Positions 1-6,741 of a stretch of DNA of 7,743 bases are shown in pieces; position 1 is the stretch's first letter, and every line of letters begins with the position of its first letter. The position numbers and the translations under genes are program-made. Under the pieces are notes generated by a model. It did not search any database. It was given only the letters and a program-made list of their open reading frames with translations, and was not told the DNA's origin. This DNA comes from Chloroflexota bacterium (lineage in GTDB: Bacteria; Chloroflexota; Anaerolineae; Promineifilales; Promineifilaceae): positions 1-7,743 of the forward strand of contig JAUVOB010000053.1 in NCBI GenBank assembly GCA_030599405.1, read 5' to 3'.

Positions 1-1
1 G

Positions 2-82
2 ACACAGGCCCTCTTAATCACGGACCTTGCTGCCGCAGGCCTTGCCATCTTCTGGTTTCTAGTCCAGTACATCACTTTCTAG
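2..82 (+). CDS. C-terminal end of a membrane protein (partial)
   Basis: The second reading frame is open from the left edge to a TAG at 80-82 and gives 26 residues. Most of them form one strongly hydrophobic stretch (LAAAGLAIFWFLVQYITF), which would make a good final transmembrane helix ending at the C-terminus. The other two frames read here give charged or cysteine-rich sequence that looks non-coding. The rest of the gene lies outside the window, so the family cannot be named; a transporter or permease is the natural guess. Only 16 bases separate its stop from the end of a doubtful minus-strand small gene. Confidence 0.45.
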   Translation, partial: TQALLITDLAAAGLAIFWFLVQYITF

Positions 83-98
83 TCCCAAGCCCACTCGT

Positions 99-227
99 TC
101 ATAACTTAACCTGCCACCCAGCTCGGTTAGTGAACCTGAGAAATCTTCGTTGACCGACTGTTCTGGCTATTTCTTCTGGCACTGTGGTGCTCCGCTTTGA
201 ACCAATATTCACGCTGCGCGTCTGCAT
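99..227 (-). CDS. Possible small AbrB/SpoVT-like DNA-binding protein (doubtful)
   Basis: From an ATG at 225-227 the minus strand encodes 42 residues ending at a TGA (99-101). Residues 10-25 (SKRSTTVPEEIARTVG) follow the pattern of the AbrB/SpoVT swapped-hairpin domain, in which an SKG-x-x-T-x-P-x-EI-R motif leads to a leucine-glycine turn. The next residues, LRF then W-x-V-x-L, sit where these proteins have their closing beta strands. Many antitoxins of type II toxin-antitoxin pairs use this fold as a dimeric operator binder. Weak points are the lack of a clear ribosome binding site (the nearest GGAG lies about 19 bases upstream), the loss of the usual SKG glycine, and the absence of a toxin gene beside it. 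A TTG at 279-281 would extend the frame to 60 residues. It may be a remnant, a ribbon-helix-helix protein or a chance open frame. Confidence 0.28.
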   Translation of the reverse strand: MQTRSVNIGSKRSTTVPEEIARTVGQRRFLRFTNRAGWQVKL

Positions 228-339
228 TTCGATGATTGACAGGATACTCCGTCGACTCCCTAACATCCGCTCAATCCACAAGAGGGGTCGCGGTTGGCGC
301 GAGAGTACGGGTCAAAAGAACATTATGGTAAATTCATAC

Positions 340-368
340 TTGCCTAAACTACTGAAACATGACATAAT
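340..368 (+). promoter_or_regulatory. Candidate sigma-70-type promoter
   Basis: TTGCCT (340-345) and CATAAT (363-368) are separated by 17 bases. They match the TTGACA and TATAAT consensus at four and five of six positions. Transcription would begin near base 375 and run towards the kinase gene, about 340 bases away. A second TATA-like element (TATACT at 443-448, overlapping TATATT at 448-453) lies downstream but has no well-spaced -35 box. The call rests on consensus matching alone. Confidence 0.35.
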
Positions 369-589
369 ATGCACGCTGTAAATTGGCCGTTTTCGTGTTG
401 TCAAGAGTATATTCACGTGATCTTGATGAAAGTTATGTCCGGTATACTATATTTCGAGTGTCCAAAGGATCTCAATAGGCGCAACTGAGGAGTGGTATGT
501 CGGGCCAGTTGTCATTTAGATCATTTCTTGTGAGTTGACTCAGCAGTAGTTTATTCATCTTCATATTAACAACGATAGCGGCATTCAAA

Positions 590-607
590 GGTACTTGGGA
601 ACGTACC
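590..607. other. Short inverted repeat (hairpin) upstream of the kinase
   Basis: GGTAC at 590-594 and GTACC at 603-607 are perfect inverted arms around an 8-base loop. No run of T follows on either strand, so it is not a good intrinsic terminator. It would fall in the leader of the kinase mRNA if transcription starts upstream. A five-base stem can easily occur by chance. Confidence 0.2.
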
Positions 608-658
608 GCCCTCATAGCCAGTTCTGAAGTTGCCAATTCGAATGAAACCAGTTGGTTT

Positions 659-683
659 ATCCGGTTCAATAGTGGAGCCGGAT
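659..683. other. Inverted repeat 30 bases before the kinase start
   Basis: ATCCGG (659-664) pairs perfectly with CCGGAT (678-683). G-T wobble pairs add one step inside (665 with 677) and two outside (658 with 684, 657 with 685), leaving an 11-base loop. It ends about 30 bases before the GTG start of the kinase, in its presumed leader. It lacks a T-tract, so an RNA structure or a protein-binding palindrome is more likely than a terminator, if it is functional at all. Confidence 0.25.
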
Positions 684-714
684 GGCCCTCGTTGAAGATA
701 TTAGGTAGGGTCTT

Positions 715-3700
715 GTGTCCATTCAGCCGATATACTTAATAGTTTTGGCATTTGGTACGAGCCTGGAAAATTGGCTAGCAGAAGCCTATCTGGTTCCCCC
801 GTCGTCGGCAGTCGGATATGGGATCTTGGCGCTGTTTGCTCTCGGCGCGATCTTGCTAATTGTCGCCCTGCGAGGGCAGTGGAGGTCGCTTAGTCTAAGA
901 AGCTGGCTGATTGTCGCCATTTTCTGCATTCTCGCATTCGTGATCGGTTCAATCGATCAGGTACCGCTCAGCTATCTCGCCCCTATAAATGCCGAATATC
1001 TCCCTGCCGGACAATCGATACCGCTTACGCCTCTTGGCTTGGCGATATTTATCTTAGTCGGAGCCCTTGTCAATCCTGCCGGAGCCTTCCTGGTTGCACT
1101 TTCTTTTGGAATCGGAAGAGGTCTCTGGGCGACACACCAGATATACGACTTCTTTGTTCCCGTTTTTGTTGCCACATTTGTAGCGGGAATCATGTATCAG
1201 CAGTATGCGGGACGTCTATATACATGGTTGCGAAAACCGGCTATCGCCGGATTCCTAGGCGCCTTTCTGCAGATATTTCTTGTTGTCCTCGCCATGTGGG
1301 CGACTGGATCGATATTATTAGGTGGTCTGCTGTCATTCGATCGAGCAATGGCGACAGCATTTGATCAGGCCCCGTTTTTGATAGCCAACGCGTTATTTGC
1401 CAGCTTGCTAGTCTGGTTGATCCTGTCGATCGCACCGTCCGCTCGGAAGCATACTGGTGTTTCCCGTTCCCCGTTCTCAACAACCCTCAACCGGAAACTT
1501 GCTACGACATACCTGATGTTGATAGGTCTGATTGGAGTCCTGCTCTTGGTGATGGGTTATGCGATCGCCCGCCAGACGGCGTTAACGTCCTTGACCGACA
1601 AGATGCAGGAGCAGACTGAGGTAGCTGCTGATTCGATAAGTGATTACCTGTCTACTCAAAAGGAACGGCTAGGTTGGATATCGACGAATAGCGAGTTGTC
1701 CTCTTTGCTCTCTTCTGCATCAGGTCCTGATTCAAGAATCATCGATTCCCTGGTTGAGCGATTCGATACAGCCTTCATTCTTAGAGGCGATTCTAAAGGC
1801 ATTGAGCTCCATCCAATTTTTGGCGCGCCTCTTGACCTTTCGGCTTCCGAGAGCGAAACATACACGAAGGTCATAGAAGAGGGTGCGAGCGACACCGTAA
1901 CGATATCCGAAAACGGTACCGATGAGCCGTATATCGAATTTATCTCGCGAATTCCAGAAGAGTTTTCCCTTGGTCCTGTCATTGTCGGCCGGATCGCGCC
2001 TGCTTCAATTGCCGCCGCGATACCTGGTAGCATGAATCTTCCAGATGGCGGCGATTTTTATATCATCAATAGTGATGGAGGACCGATTCTTGGTCCGACA
2101 CGGCCCGATGGAATCAGCGGTTCAGCAGGACAGAGTGCCAGCAGTTTACTGACAGAAGCCGACGGTAGTAATCCAGCCGGTCAAGATATCATTTATACCA
2201 CCGAAATACCTGAGTATGGTTGGACCGTAAACATGGCTGTGCCAGAAGAAACGCTCATTCAGGTAAGCCTAGAATCTCTTGGAAGAGGCGCCGTGCTCTT
2301 CATCGTCGCGGTGATCATTTCCGCCGCAGTTCTCTTCATGGTTGTTCGAACGATTAGTGAGTCCCTGAATCAGATTGCCGACTCGACTTTACAGGCAGCT
2401 CGCACCAGATCGGATGTCTCTGTCAAGACAAACGGACATGATGAGATCGATGGCCTAGTACGCGCTGTGCGGCGACTCCAGATCATGCATGAGCAACGGC
2501 TCGAGGAACAACGCTTGCTCCTCAACGTTAGTGATCAGGTTTCGCGGTCATTCGATTTGAACGAAGCGATGCCAGTTTTACTCGCCGGTTTGAAGCGAGG
2601 TACCTATGCTACTGGCGCTCGAGTGGTGATGACCAGTGCCGATGATAGAGCCCCATTGACTTTCAGCACCGGTTCTACCAGGAAATCGCTGGCTCTCCTG
2701 GACAAGACGATCGTACGACTTCTTCGTAGCAGGCCTGAGCTAATTCTTCGCACGCCACAAGAAGTTCAAGAGACGTTGGGTGCATCGGGAAATAACCATG
2801 TCCTACCCAATTCAATAGCCGCGATATGCCTTGAAAGCCGGGATATTCACAGCGTGCTATACGTGTGGCGTGATAGCCCTCATTATTGGGAAGCGAGCCA
2901 GCTTCGGTTACTGCGAACTCTTGCCGGTTACGCTTCTACACTAATTGAAAATGCTTCTCTACTGGCCAAGGTGGAGGGTAGCCGCAGACGTATGGCCGCC
3001 ATTTTGGGAAGTACGGCCGACGCTGTCATTGCGACTGATGACGATGGAAAGGTTCTCCTATTCAATTCGGCAATGGAGGGTTATTTCGGTGTACAGGCGC
3101 GCAAGGCGATAGGACGGCCGATAGACAACGTCATCGAAGCGCCAGAGTTGGTAGAAGCTCTGCACAACGGCGCAGCGCCGCAAGGTAGACTGGAAATCAA
3201 GATCAAAGACGGACGAGTTCTAGATTGCGCGTTCGCCAGATTCAATGGATCAACTGTGCTTGAGGCAGGTAAAGTGGCGGTTCTTCATGATATTACCCAT
3301 ATCAAGGAGATTGATGCCCTAAAGTCGGAGTTCGTCTCCAATGTGTCCCATGACCTGCGCAGTCCGCTTGCTTACATGACCAATTACGCGGCGTTAATTC
3401 CAACCCAGGGTGAGCTAAAACCAAAACAGCAGGAATGGCTCGACCGAATCGTATCGGGCATCGAGGAGATGACCTCGTTAATCGAGACTCTACTTGACCT
3501 GCAACGCCTGGATGCCGGAATCGCTTTGGCGATGACCGAATTCAGAATTGAAAACCTTATCCGGGCGGTCGTTGAGGAATTCAGACAGCATGCAGGTGAA
3601 CAAGGGACATCTATCGAACTACACATGGGGAGTGATTATCCGCCAATCGTCGGAGATCCGGACCTTATCAGGCAATCGCTTAGGAATTTATTGAGCAACG

Positions 3701-4026
3701 CGATCAAGTATGCCCCAGATAGCGGTCCTGTCGCCGTTGGAGTTCGCGTCGTAGGAAATGATTTGCTCATCTCTGTTGAAGACAGAGGACCTGGTATACC
3801 TGAGTACGAGATTACGCGCGTTTTTGAGATGTTTTATCGCGCACCAGCGGCTCGTGTCGCCAATCGGAAGGGCAAAGGCCTTGGCCTGGCTTTCGTTAGA
3901 TCGACAGCGGAAAGACATGGTGGAAAAGCCTGGTGTGATAGTCAGCTTGGCAAGGGAAGCGTATTTGTCATTTCTCTTCCCATTAAGCAGGAAGTGCCTT
4001 TGGAAGTGCCGGCCTTGACGGCTTAG
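715..4026 (+). CDS. Multi-domain membrane sensor histidine kinase (TM array-Cache-like-HAMP-GAF-PAS-HisKA-HATPase)
   Basis: This 1103-residue protein should autophosphorylate on histidine in response to an external or membrane signal and pass the phosphate to a response regulator. Residues 1-240 form about eight hydrophobic segments. A further membrane helix lies at 262-284, followed by an extracytoplasmic region of about 235 residues (288-523) sized like a double Cache domain, then a helix at 525-545. HAMP follows (about 545-598), a GAF-like domain (600-750), PAS (755-865) and the HisKA dimerisation helix with phospho-acceptor H879 in NVSHDLRSPL. The ATPase domain has the N box (NLLSNAIKYA, N995), G1 (DRGPGIP, 1023-1029) and G2 (GKGLGLAF, 1053-1060), so it looks active. 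The start is GTG at 715-717 with a purine-rich AGGTAGGG about four bases upstream. No response regulator or receiver domain lies beside it, so it is an orphan kinase as far as this window shows. The overall kinase class is certain; the Cache assignment rests on size and position. Confidence 0.95.
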   Translation: MSIQPIYLIVLAFGTSLENWLAEAYLVPPSSAVGYGILALFALGAILLIVALRGQWRSLSLRSWLIVAIFCILAFVIGSIDQVPLSYLAPINAEYLPAGQSIPLTPLGLAIFILVGALVNPAGAFLVALSFGIGRGLWATHQIYDFFVPVFVATFVAGIMYQQYAGRLYTWLRKPAIAGFLGAFLQIFLVVLAMWATGSILLGGLLSFDRAMATAFDQAPFLIANALFASLLVWLILSIAPSARKHTGVSRSPFSTTLNRKLATTYLMLIGLIGVLLLVMGYAIARQTALTSLTDKMQEQTEVAADSISDYLSTQKERLGWISTNSELSSLLSSASGPDSRIIDSLVERFDTAFILRGDSKGIELHPIFGAPLDLSASESETYTKVIEEGASDTVTISENGTDEPYIEFISRIPEEFSLGPVIVGRIAPASIAAAIPGSMNLPDGGDFYIINSDGGPILGPTRPDGISGSAGQSASSLLTEADGSNPAGQDIIYTTEIPEYGWTVNMAVPEETLIQVSLESLGRGAVLFIVAVIISAAVLFMVVRTISESLNQIADSTLQAARTRSDVSVKTNGHDEIDGLVRAVRRLQIMHEQRLEEQRLLLNVSDQVSRSFDLNEAMPVLLAGLKRGTYATGARVVMTSADDRAPLTFSTGSTRKSLALLDKTIVRLLRSRPELILRTPQEVQETLGASGNNHVLPNSIAAICLESRDIHSVLYVWRDSPHYWEASQLRLLRTLAGYASTLIENASLLAKVEGSRRRMAAILGSTADAVIATDDDGKVLLFNSAMEGYFGVQARKAIGRPIDNVIEAPELVEALHNGAAPQGRLEIKIKDGRVLDCAFARFNGSTVLEAGKVAVLHDITHIKEIDALKSEFVSNVSHDLRSPLAYMTNYAALIPTQGELKPKQQEWLDRIVSGIEEMTSLIETLLDLQRLDAGIALAMTEFRIENLIRAVVEEFRQHAGEQGTSIELHMGSDYPPIVGDPDLIRQSLRNLLSNAIKYAPDSGPVAVGVRVVGNDLLISVEDRGPGIPEYEITRVFEMFYRAPAARVANRKGKGLGLAFVRSTAERHGGKAWCDSQLGKGSVFVISLPIKQEVPLEVPALTA

Positions 4027-4082
4027 GTCGAGCATCCAGCCTGGAGGCTACTGCTTTCTGAGTCGCTCATTATGAATTAGAA

Positions 4083-4100
4083 GTCAGCTTTCGAGCTGAC
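4083..4100. other. Perfect 7-bp hairpin with TTCG loop
   Basis: GTCAGCT (4083-4089) and AGCTGAC (4094-4100) are exact inverted arms around a TTCG tetraloop. It sits between the kinase stop (4026) and the small zinc-ribbon gene. No T-run follows on either strand, so it is not a standard intrinsic terminator. It could be an mRNA processing or stabilising stem between two co-transcribed genes, or a leader element of the downstream gene. It ends four bases before an ATG at 4105, which it would make a poor start, and leaves the GGAG-preceded ATG at 4141 free. Confidence 0.5.
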
Positions 4101-4140
4101 AGAGATGATACGAATAGATATTGGAGATCGGGAGACATAT

Positions 4141-4494
4141 ATGACTGAATCAGGATTTATTCATTTTGATTGTTATTGTGGCGCCGATCTCTATTACATG
4201 GTGTGTCAGCCGGATGAAGACAACTACAAGGTGGCGAAGGACGCCCTTATTGGTCTGATAAAACATCCCCATTATGCCATCTATACCGATATGGACGGTG
4301 TAAGCGGTGATTGCCCCCACTGTGGAGCTCTTGTGGAGTTGCCTGACCCAGAAACTGTGAAATTTCTAAGACGTCTAAGTTGGACAAGATTGGAGAGGGA
4401 GAGTATCGGCGGTACCGGCTCAGATATCACCCGGGATTGGTTGGAATCCGCGGAATACGAATATTCAAACAGGTCAACCGGTCCACGAGGTTAG
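4141..4494 (+). CDS. Hypothetical small protein with split zinc-ribbon-like cysteines
   Basis: I do not recognise this 117-residue family. Counting from the ATG at 4141, a CYCG motif (C11, C13) and a CPHCG motif (C58, C61) could together bind one zinc ion, as in zinc ribbons, with about 44 residues between the knuckles instead of the usual dozen or two. C22 and several histidines (H42, H44, H60) are further possible ligands. The C-terminal third is charged and probably helical or disordered. No membrane segment or signal peptide is seen. I chose this start because GGAG (4131-4134) lies six bases upstream; an in-frame ATG at 4105 would add 12 residues but has only a weak AGAG next to it and follows a hairpin. 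The gene lies 114 bases after the kinase on the same strand, so joint transcription is possible. A role in nucleic-acid or protein binding is only a guess. Confidence 0.7.
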   Translation: MTESGFIHFDCYCGADLYYMVCQPDEDNYKVAKDALIGLIKHPHYAIYTDMDGVSGDCPHCGALVELPDPETVKFLRRLSWTRLERESIGGTGSDITRDWLESAEYEYSNRSTGPRG

Positions 4495-4510
4495 CGACAA
4501 GGTCGACCGG
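4471..4510. repeat. Short imperfect direct repeat with inverted arms at the zinc-ribbon gene end
   Basis: AGGTCAACCGG (4471-4481) recurs as AGGTCGACCGG (4500-4510), ten of eleven bases alike, 29 bases apart. The same block contains perfect inverted arms CCGGTC (4478-4483) and GACCGG (4505-4510). It spans the last codons and stop of the zinc-ribbon gene and the start of the convergent gap. The loop of 21 bases and the lack of a T-run argue against an intrinsic terminator. It may be a binding site or a small local duplication. Confidence 0.3.
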
Positions 4511-4582
4511 ATCTCTGATTATCTAGATCGAACGAAATACAAGGGGTTCATGCCGTTGGGGTGCCACAAGCGCTTTGCCCTT

Positions 4583-5902
4583 TCAGATAGAGCTGGTAAT
4601 CGCGGCTGTTAGGATGTTCGCGATTTCTGTTATCTGCTCCTGATTAACAACTAGGGGAGGCCCTACCATGACCAAATCGCCGTCGCGACCGTTAGCGCAG
4701 CCTTGAGAGTAATATATCACCAGACCGAGGTCGAAAGCGCGTTGCCAGATCTCCAAGGCCAGATGATCTTCTGCATCAAAGGGTTCCTTGGTTTGACGGT
4801 CCTTGACTAATTCGACAGCCCAGAAGAGGCCACGTCCGCGGATATCGCCGACATGTGGGTGCTGCCCTAAAGATGTCTCCAGTAAAGCGCCAAGAAGAGT
4901 TCCCATTCGGGCGGAGTTGGCAACTAGCTCTTCTTTCTGGATGATTTGAAGAGTAGCCAGACCGGCGGCAGCTCCAACGGCATGATGGCTGAAGGTCCCA
5001 CCATGATTGAAATCCCCGAGCTCGCGAAGAAGGAGATCGACATGGTCGCCGTTGGTCGCGATGAATCCAAGGGGAAAGTAACCGCTGGTCGCGCCTTTTG
5101 AAGTCACTAGGATATCAGGCGAAACATCCCAGTGATCGATAGCCCACCACTTGCCCGTTCTCCCCAAACCTACCATTACTTCGTCGACAATAAGCAGGAC
5201 GCCATATCGATCGCAGATTTGCCGTATAATGGGCCAATAATCGGATTGCGGGACTATGGCCCCCAATCCTGCTCCGCTAATCGGCTCTGCGATAAACCCA
5301 GCAATGCGCTGAGCACCATGACGCAAAATCTCCTCCTCGAGCTTAGAAGCAACCTCTTCACCCGTCGACGGATAACGGTAAGGATAAGGAGGGTCGATAT
5401 GGGGCATATCTCGCATCATGTCGAGATACGGCTTACGTAAACCGGGGCGCCCGCTTACACTTAAAGCGCCGAGAGTCATACCGTGGTAGCTTTGATGACG
5501 GCCAATGACCAGGTTTCGATCCATCTCTCCACGAGCCAGCTGGATCTGCCTGGCTAGTTTAATGGCTCCCTCGACTACTTCCGATCCACTACTCAGGAAA
5601 TAGAATCGCGGATTGTCGATGGGGACTATTTGCGACAACTCGGCCGCGTATGATTCTATGGCGTCGCTAGTAAACATGGTCGCGTGAATATAGGCGGCTT
5701 TTTGCAGTTGCCTGTTCATAGCTTCAATAATCTCGGGACGGCCGTGACCGATGTTTACGACCAGGGCTCCACCCGATCCATCTATGTAGCGCTTTCCACT
5801 TTCATCAATGAGATAAATACCCCGACCATGGGAGATCTTCGGTCGGGCAAAGCCAGCCTTTCTATAGAAAACGTTACCGCACGGAAAAGTGTATCCTTCC
5901 AT
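4583..5902 (-). CDS. Class III PLP-dependent aminotransferase
   Basis: This 439-residue protein has the usual length and motif order of class III (omega-amino acid) aminotransferases, cytosolic enzymes that move an amino group between an amine or amino acid and a keto acid using pyridoxal phosphate. Visible landmarks are SGSE (105-108, phosphate contact), YHG (139-141, ring stacking), AEP (205-207), DEV (240-242, D240 to the pyridine nitrogen), the Schiff-base lysine K269 in SKGATSGY, and GGTFSHH (301-307, T303 for the phosphate of the partner subunit). All expected catalytic residues are present. It is the last gene of the minus-strand operon. Its ATG at 5900-5902 lies 10 bases after the subunit B stop, preceded only by a weak AAGAA, so translational coupling is likely. 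The setting recalls Bacillus YodT next to the YodRS CoA-transferase, and the 3-aminobutyryl-CoA aminotransferase of lysine fermentation. Similar proteins are often auto-named aspartate aminotransferase family. The substrate cannot be assigned. Confidence 0.93.
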   Translation of the reverse strand: MEGYTFPCGNVFYRKAGFARPKISHGRGIYLIDESGKRYIDGSGGALVVNIGHGRPEIIEAMNRQLQKAAYIHATMFTSDAIESYAAELSQIVPIDNPRFYFLSSGSEVVEGAIKLARQIQLARGEMDRNLVIGRHQSYHGMTLGALSVSGRPGLRKPYLDMMRDMPHIDPPYPYRYPSTGEEVASKLEEEILRHGAQRIAGFIAEPISGAGLGAIVPQSDYWPIIRQICDRYGVLLIVDEVMVGLGRTGKWWAIDHWDVSPDILVTSKGATSGYFPLGFIATNGDHVDLLLRELGDFNHGGTFSHHAVGAAAGLATLQIIQKEELVANSARMGTLLGALLETSLGQHPHVGDIRGRGLFWAVELVKDRQTKEPFDAEDHLALEIWQRAFDLGLVIYYSQGCANGRDGDLVMVGPPLVVNQEQITEIANILTAAITSSI

Positions 5903-5912
5903 AGTTCATTTC

Positions 5913-6683
5913 TTAACGATACATGCCATCAGGATCGAGCTCCTCCCGGATGATGCGTAACTCCTCTTCTCCAGGGGGATCCATCTCCTTAACATCAGGC
6001 GAAATATGAATCGGCCAGCTGACTTCAGCCTTAATACTCTCCACTGACTCTCCCGGTGCTAATTCTGACAAGGTCATTTCTTTCGTCGACTTCGAGAAGG
6101 TAAATAGAGCCCGGTCTGTGATGACCAATTCTGGTCCTTCACCGGGAATACCTAAGTTCTCTCTTGTATCACCTCCCTCGAGGTGTCCGGGGCTGGTGAG
6201 AAAGTCCAACTTCTCAACGAAAGCACGCTTCTTCAGCCGCATGATTATCAACACCTTTTGGGCGTTAATGGCGATTTCGCAGGCCCCACCAGATCCAGGT
6301 AAGCGTACCTTTGGCCTTTCGTACGGACCAATTATCGTTGAATTTAGGTTCCCAAACCTATCTATCTGCGCTCCGCCGAGCAAGGCAACATTGACCAATC
6401 CTCCTTGTAAGTAAAGCATAAACAAGTCGGCCATACTCACGGCGGACATCGAGTCGCTCACAAGGGTAGGATCGCCAATGGATAAGGGCAAACGGGCTGG
6501 ATTGGCGCCGAAAATCCCGCTCTCGTATACAAGCTCAAGGGTAGGAGAGTGACTCTTACGGGCCAGGTTACAGGCGATGTTGGGCAAACCGACGCCCACG
6601 AACACAACTCGGCTACCTCTCAGGGCGCGAGATGCGCTAACAATCATCATTTCTGCGGGTGAATAATTCATGGTTTCATTCAT
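5913..6683 (-). CDS. CoA-transferase subunit B, glutaconate CoA-transferase type
   Basis: This 256-residue protein is the beta subunit of a family I CoA-transferase, which moves CoA from an acyl-CoA donor to a free carboxylate through a glutamyl-CoA intermediate. Its length is close to that of Acidaminococcus GctB. The glycine loop GVGLP (30-34) comes first, then YESGIFG, whose glutamate falls at residue 54, the position of the catalytic glutamate reported for Acidaminococcus GctB. GGAQIDRFGN (103-112) and the oxyanion-type loop LPGSGGACEIA (128-138) follow. The retained glutamate favours a true transferase over the related ring-opening hydrolase IpdAB. The start is uncertain: the ATG at 6681-6683 and a second in-frame ATG four codons later (Met5, beginning MNYSPAEMM) both lack a Shine-Dalgarno sequence, and Met5 fits the family's usual N-terminus. 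The gene begins 58 bases after subunit A and ends 10 bases before the aminotransferase. Substrate unknown. Confidence 0.92.
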   Translation of the reverse strand: MNETMNYSPAEMMIVSASRALRGSRVVFVGVGLPNIACNLARKSHSPTLELVYESGIFGANPARLPLSIGDPTLVSDSMSAVSMADLFMLYLQGGLVNVALLGGAQIDRFGNLNSTIIGPYERPKVRLPGSGGACEIAINAQKVLIIMRLKKRAFVEKLDFLTSPGHLEGGDTRENLGIPGEGPELVITDRALFTFSKSTKEMTLSELAPGESVESIKAEVSWPIHISPDVKEMDPPGEEELRIIREELDPDGMYR

Positions 6684-6741
6684 GTGCCAGGTACTTGGAA
6701 ATTTCTCAGATGATGCTTAAAACGCGTATCGACTTAAGAAC

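Larger units (their letters stand above)
83..714. other. Gene-poor intergenic region ahead of the sensor kinase
   Basis: This stretch of about 630 bases has no long open frame on either strand. It holds a doubtful AbrB-like small gene on the minus strand at its left end, a candidate sigma-70-type promoter at 340-368, a second TATA-like element near 443-453, and two short hairpins (590-607 and 659-683) before the kinase start. I found no tRNA-like cloverleaf, no transposase remnant and no long repeat. If the promoter at 340-368 is the real one, the kinase mRNA would have an untranslated leader of about 340 bases. Confidence 0.6.

Noticed and set aside
184..381. Open + strand frame of 65 codons in the left gap
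   Set aside because: Arginine-rich, low-quality translation with no ribosome binding site. It overlaps the better AbrB-like candidate and the candidate promoter.
472..669. Open minus-strand frame of 65 codons starting with TTG
   Set aside because: No recognisable motif, no ribosome binding site, a rare start codon and no domain-like pattern. I treat it as chance.
1656..2033. Open minus-strand frame of 125 codons under the kinase sensor region
   Set aside because: Antisense shadow with no ribosome binding site or recognisable fold.
3688..4035. Open minus-strand frame of 115 codons under the kinase C-terminus
   Set aside because: Antisense to the conserved HATPase domain, where strong protein constraint on the other strand explains the open frame. 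No motif of its own.
4038..4060. AGCC-TGGA-GGCT hairpin after the kinase stop as a terminator
   Set aside because: A four-base stem followed by only a broken T-rich stretch is too weak to call.
4105..4140. Upstream ATG extending the zinc-ribbon protein by 12 residues
   Set aside because: Only a weak AGAG directly beside it and a hairpin ending four bases upstream. The ATG at 4141 has GGAG at ideal spacing.
4495..4582. Bidirectional terminator between the convergent genes
   Set aside because: Only weak elements are present, such as the 8-base palindrome AAGCGCTT (4568-4575) and GATCT/AGATC arms (4510-4529). None has a strong stem with a T-tract.
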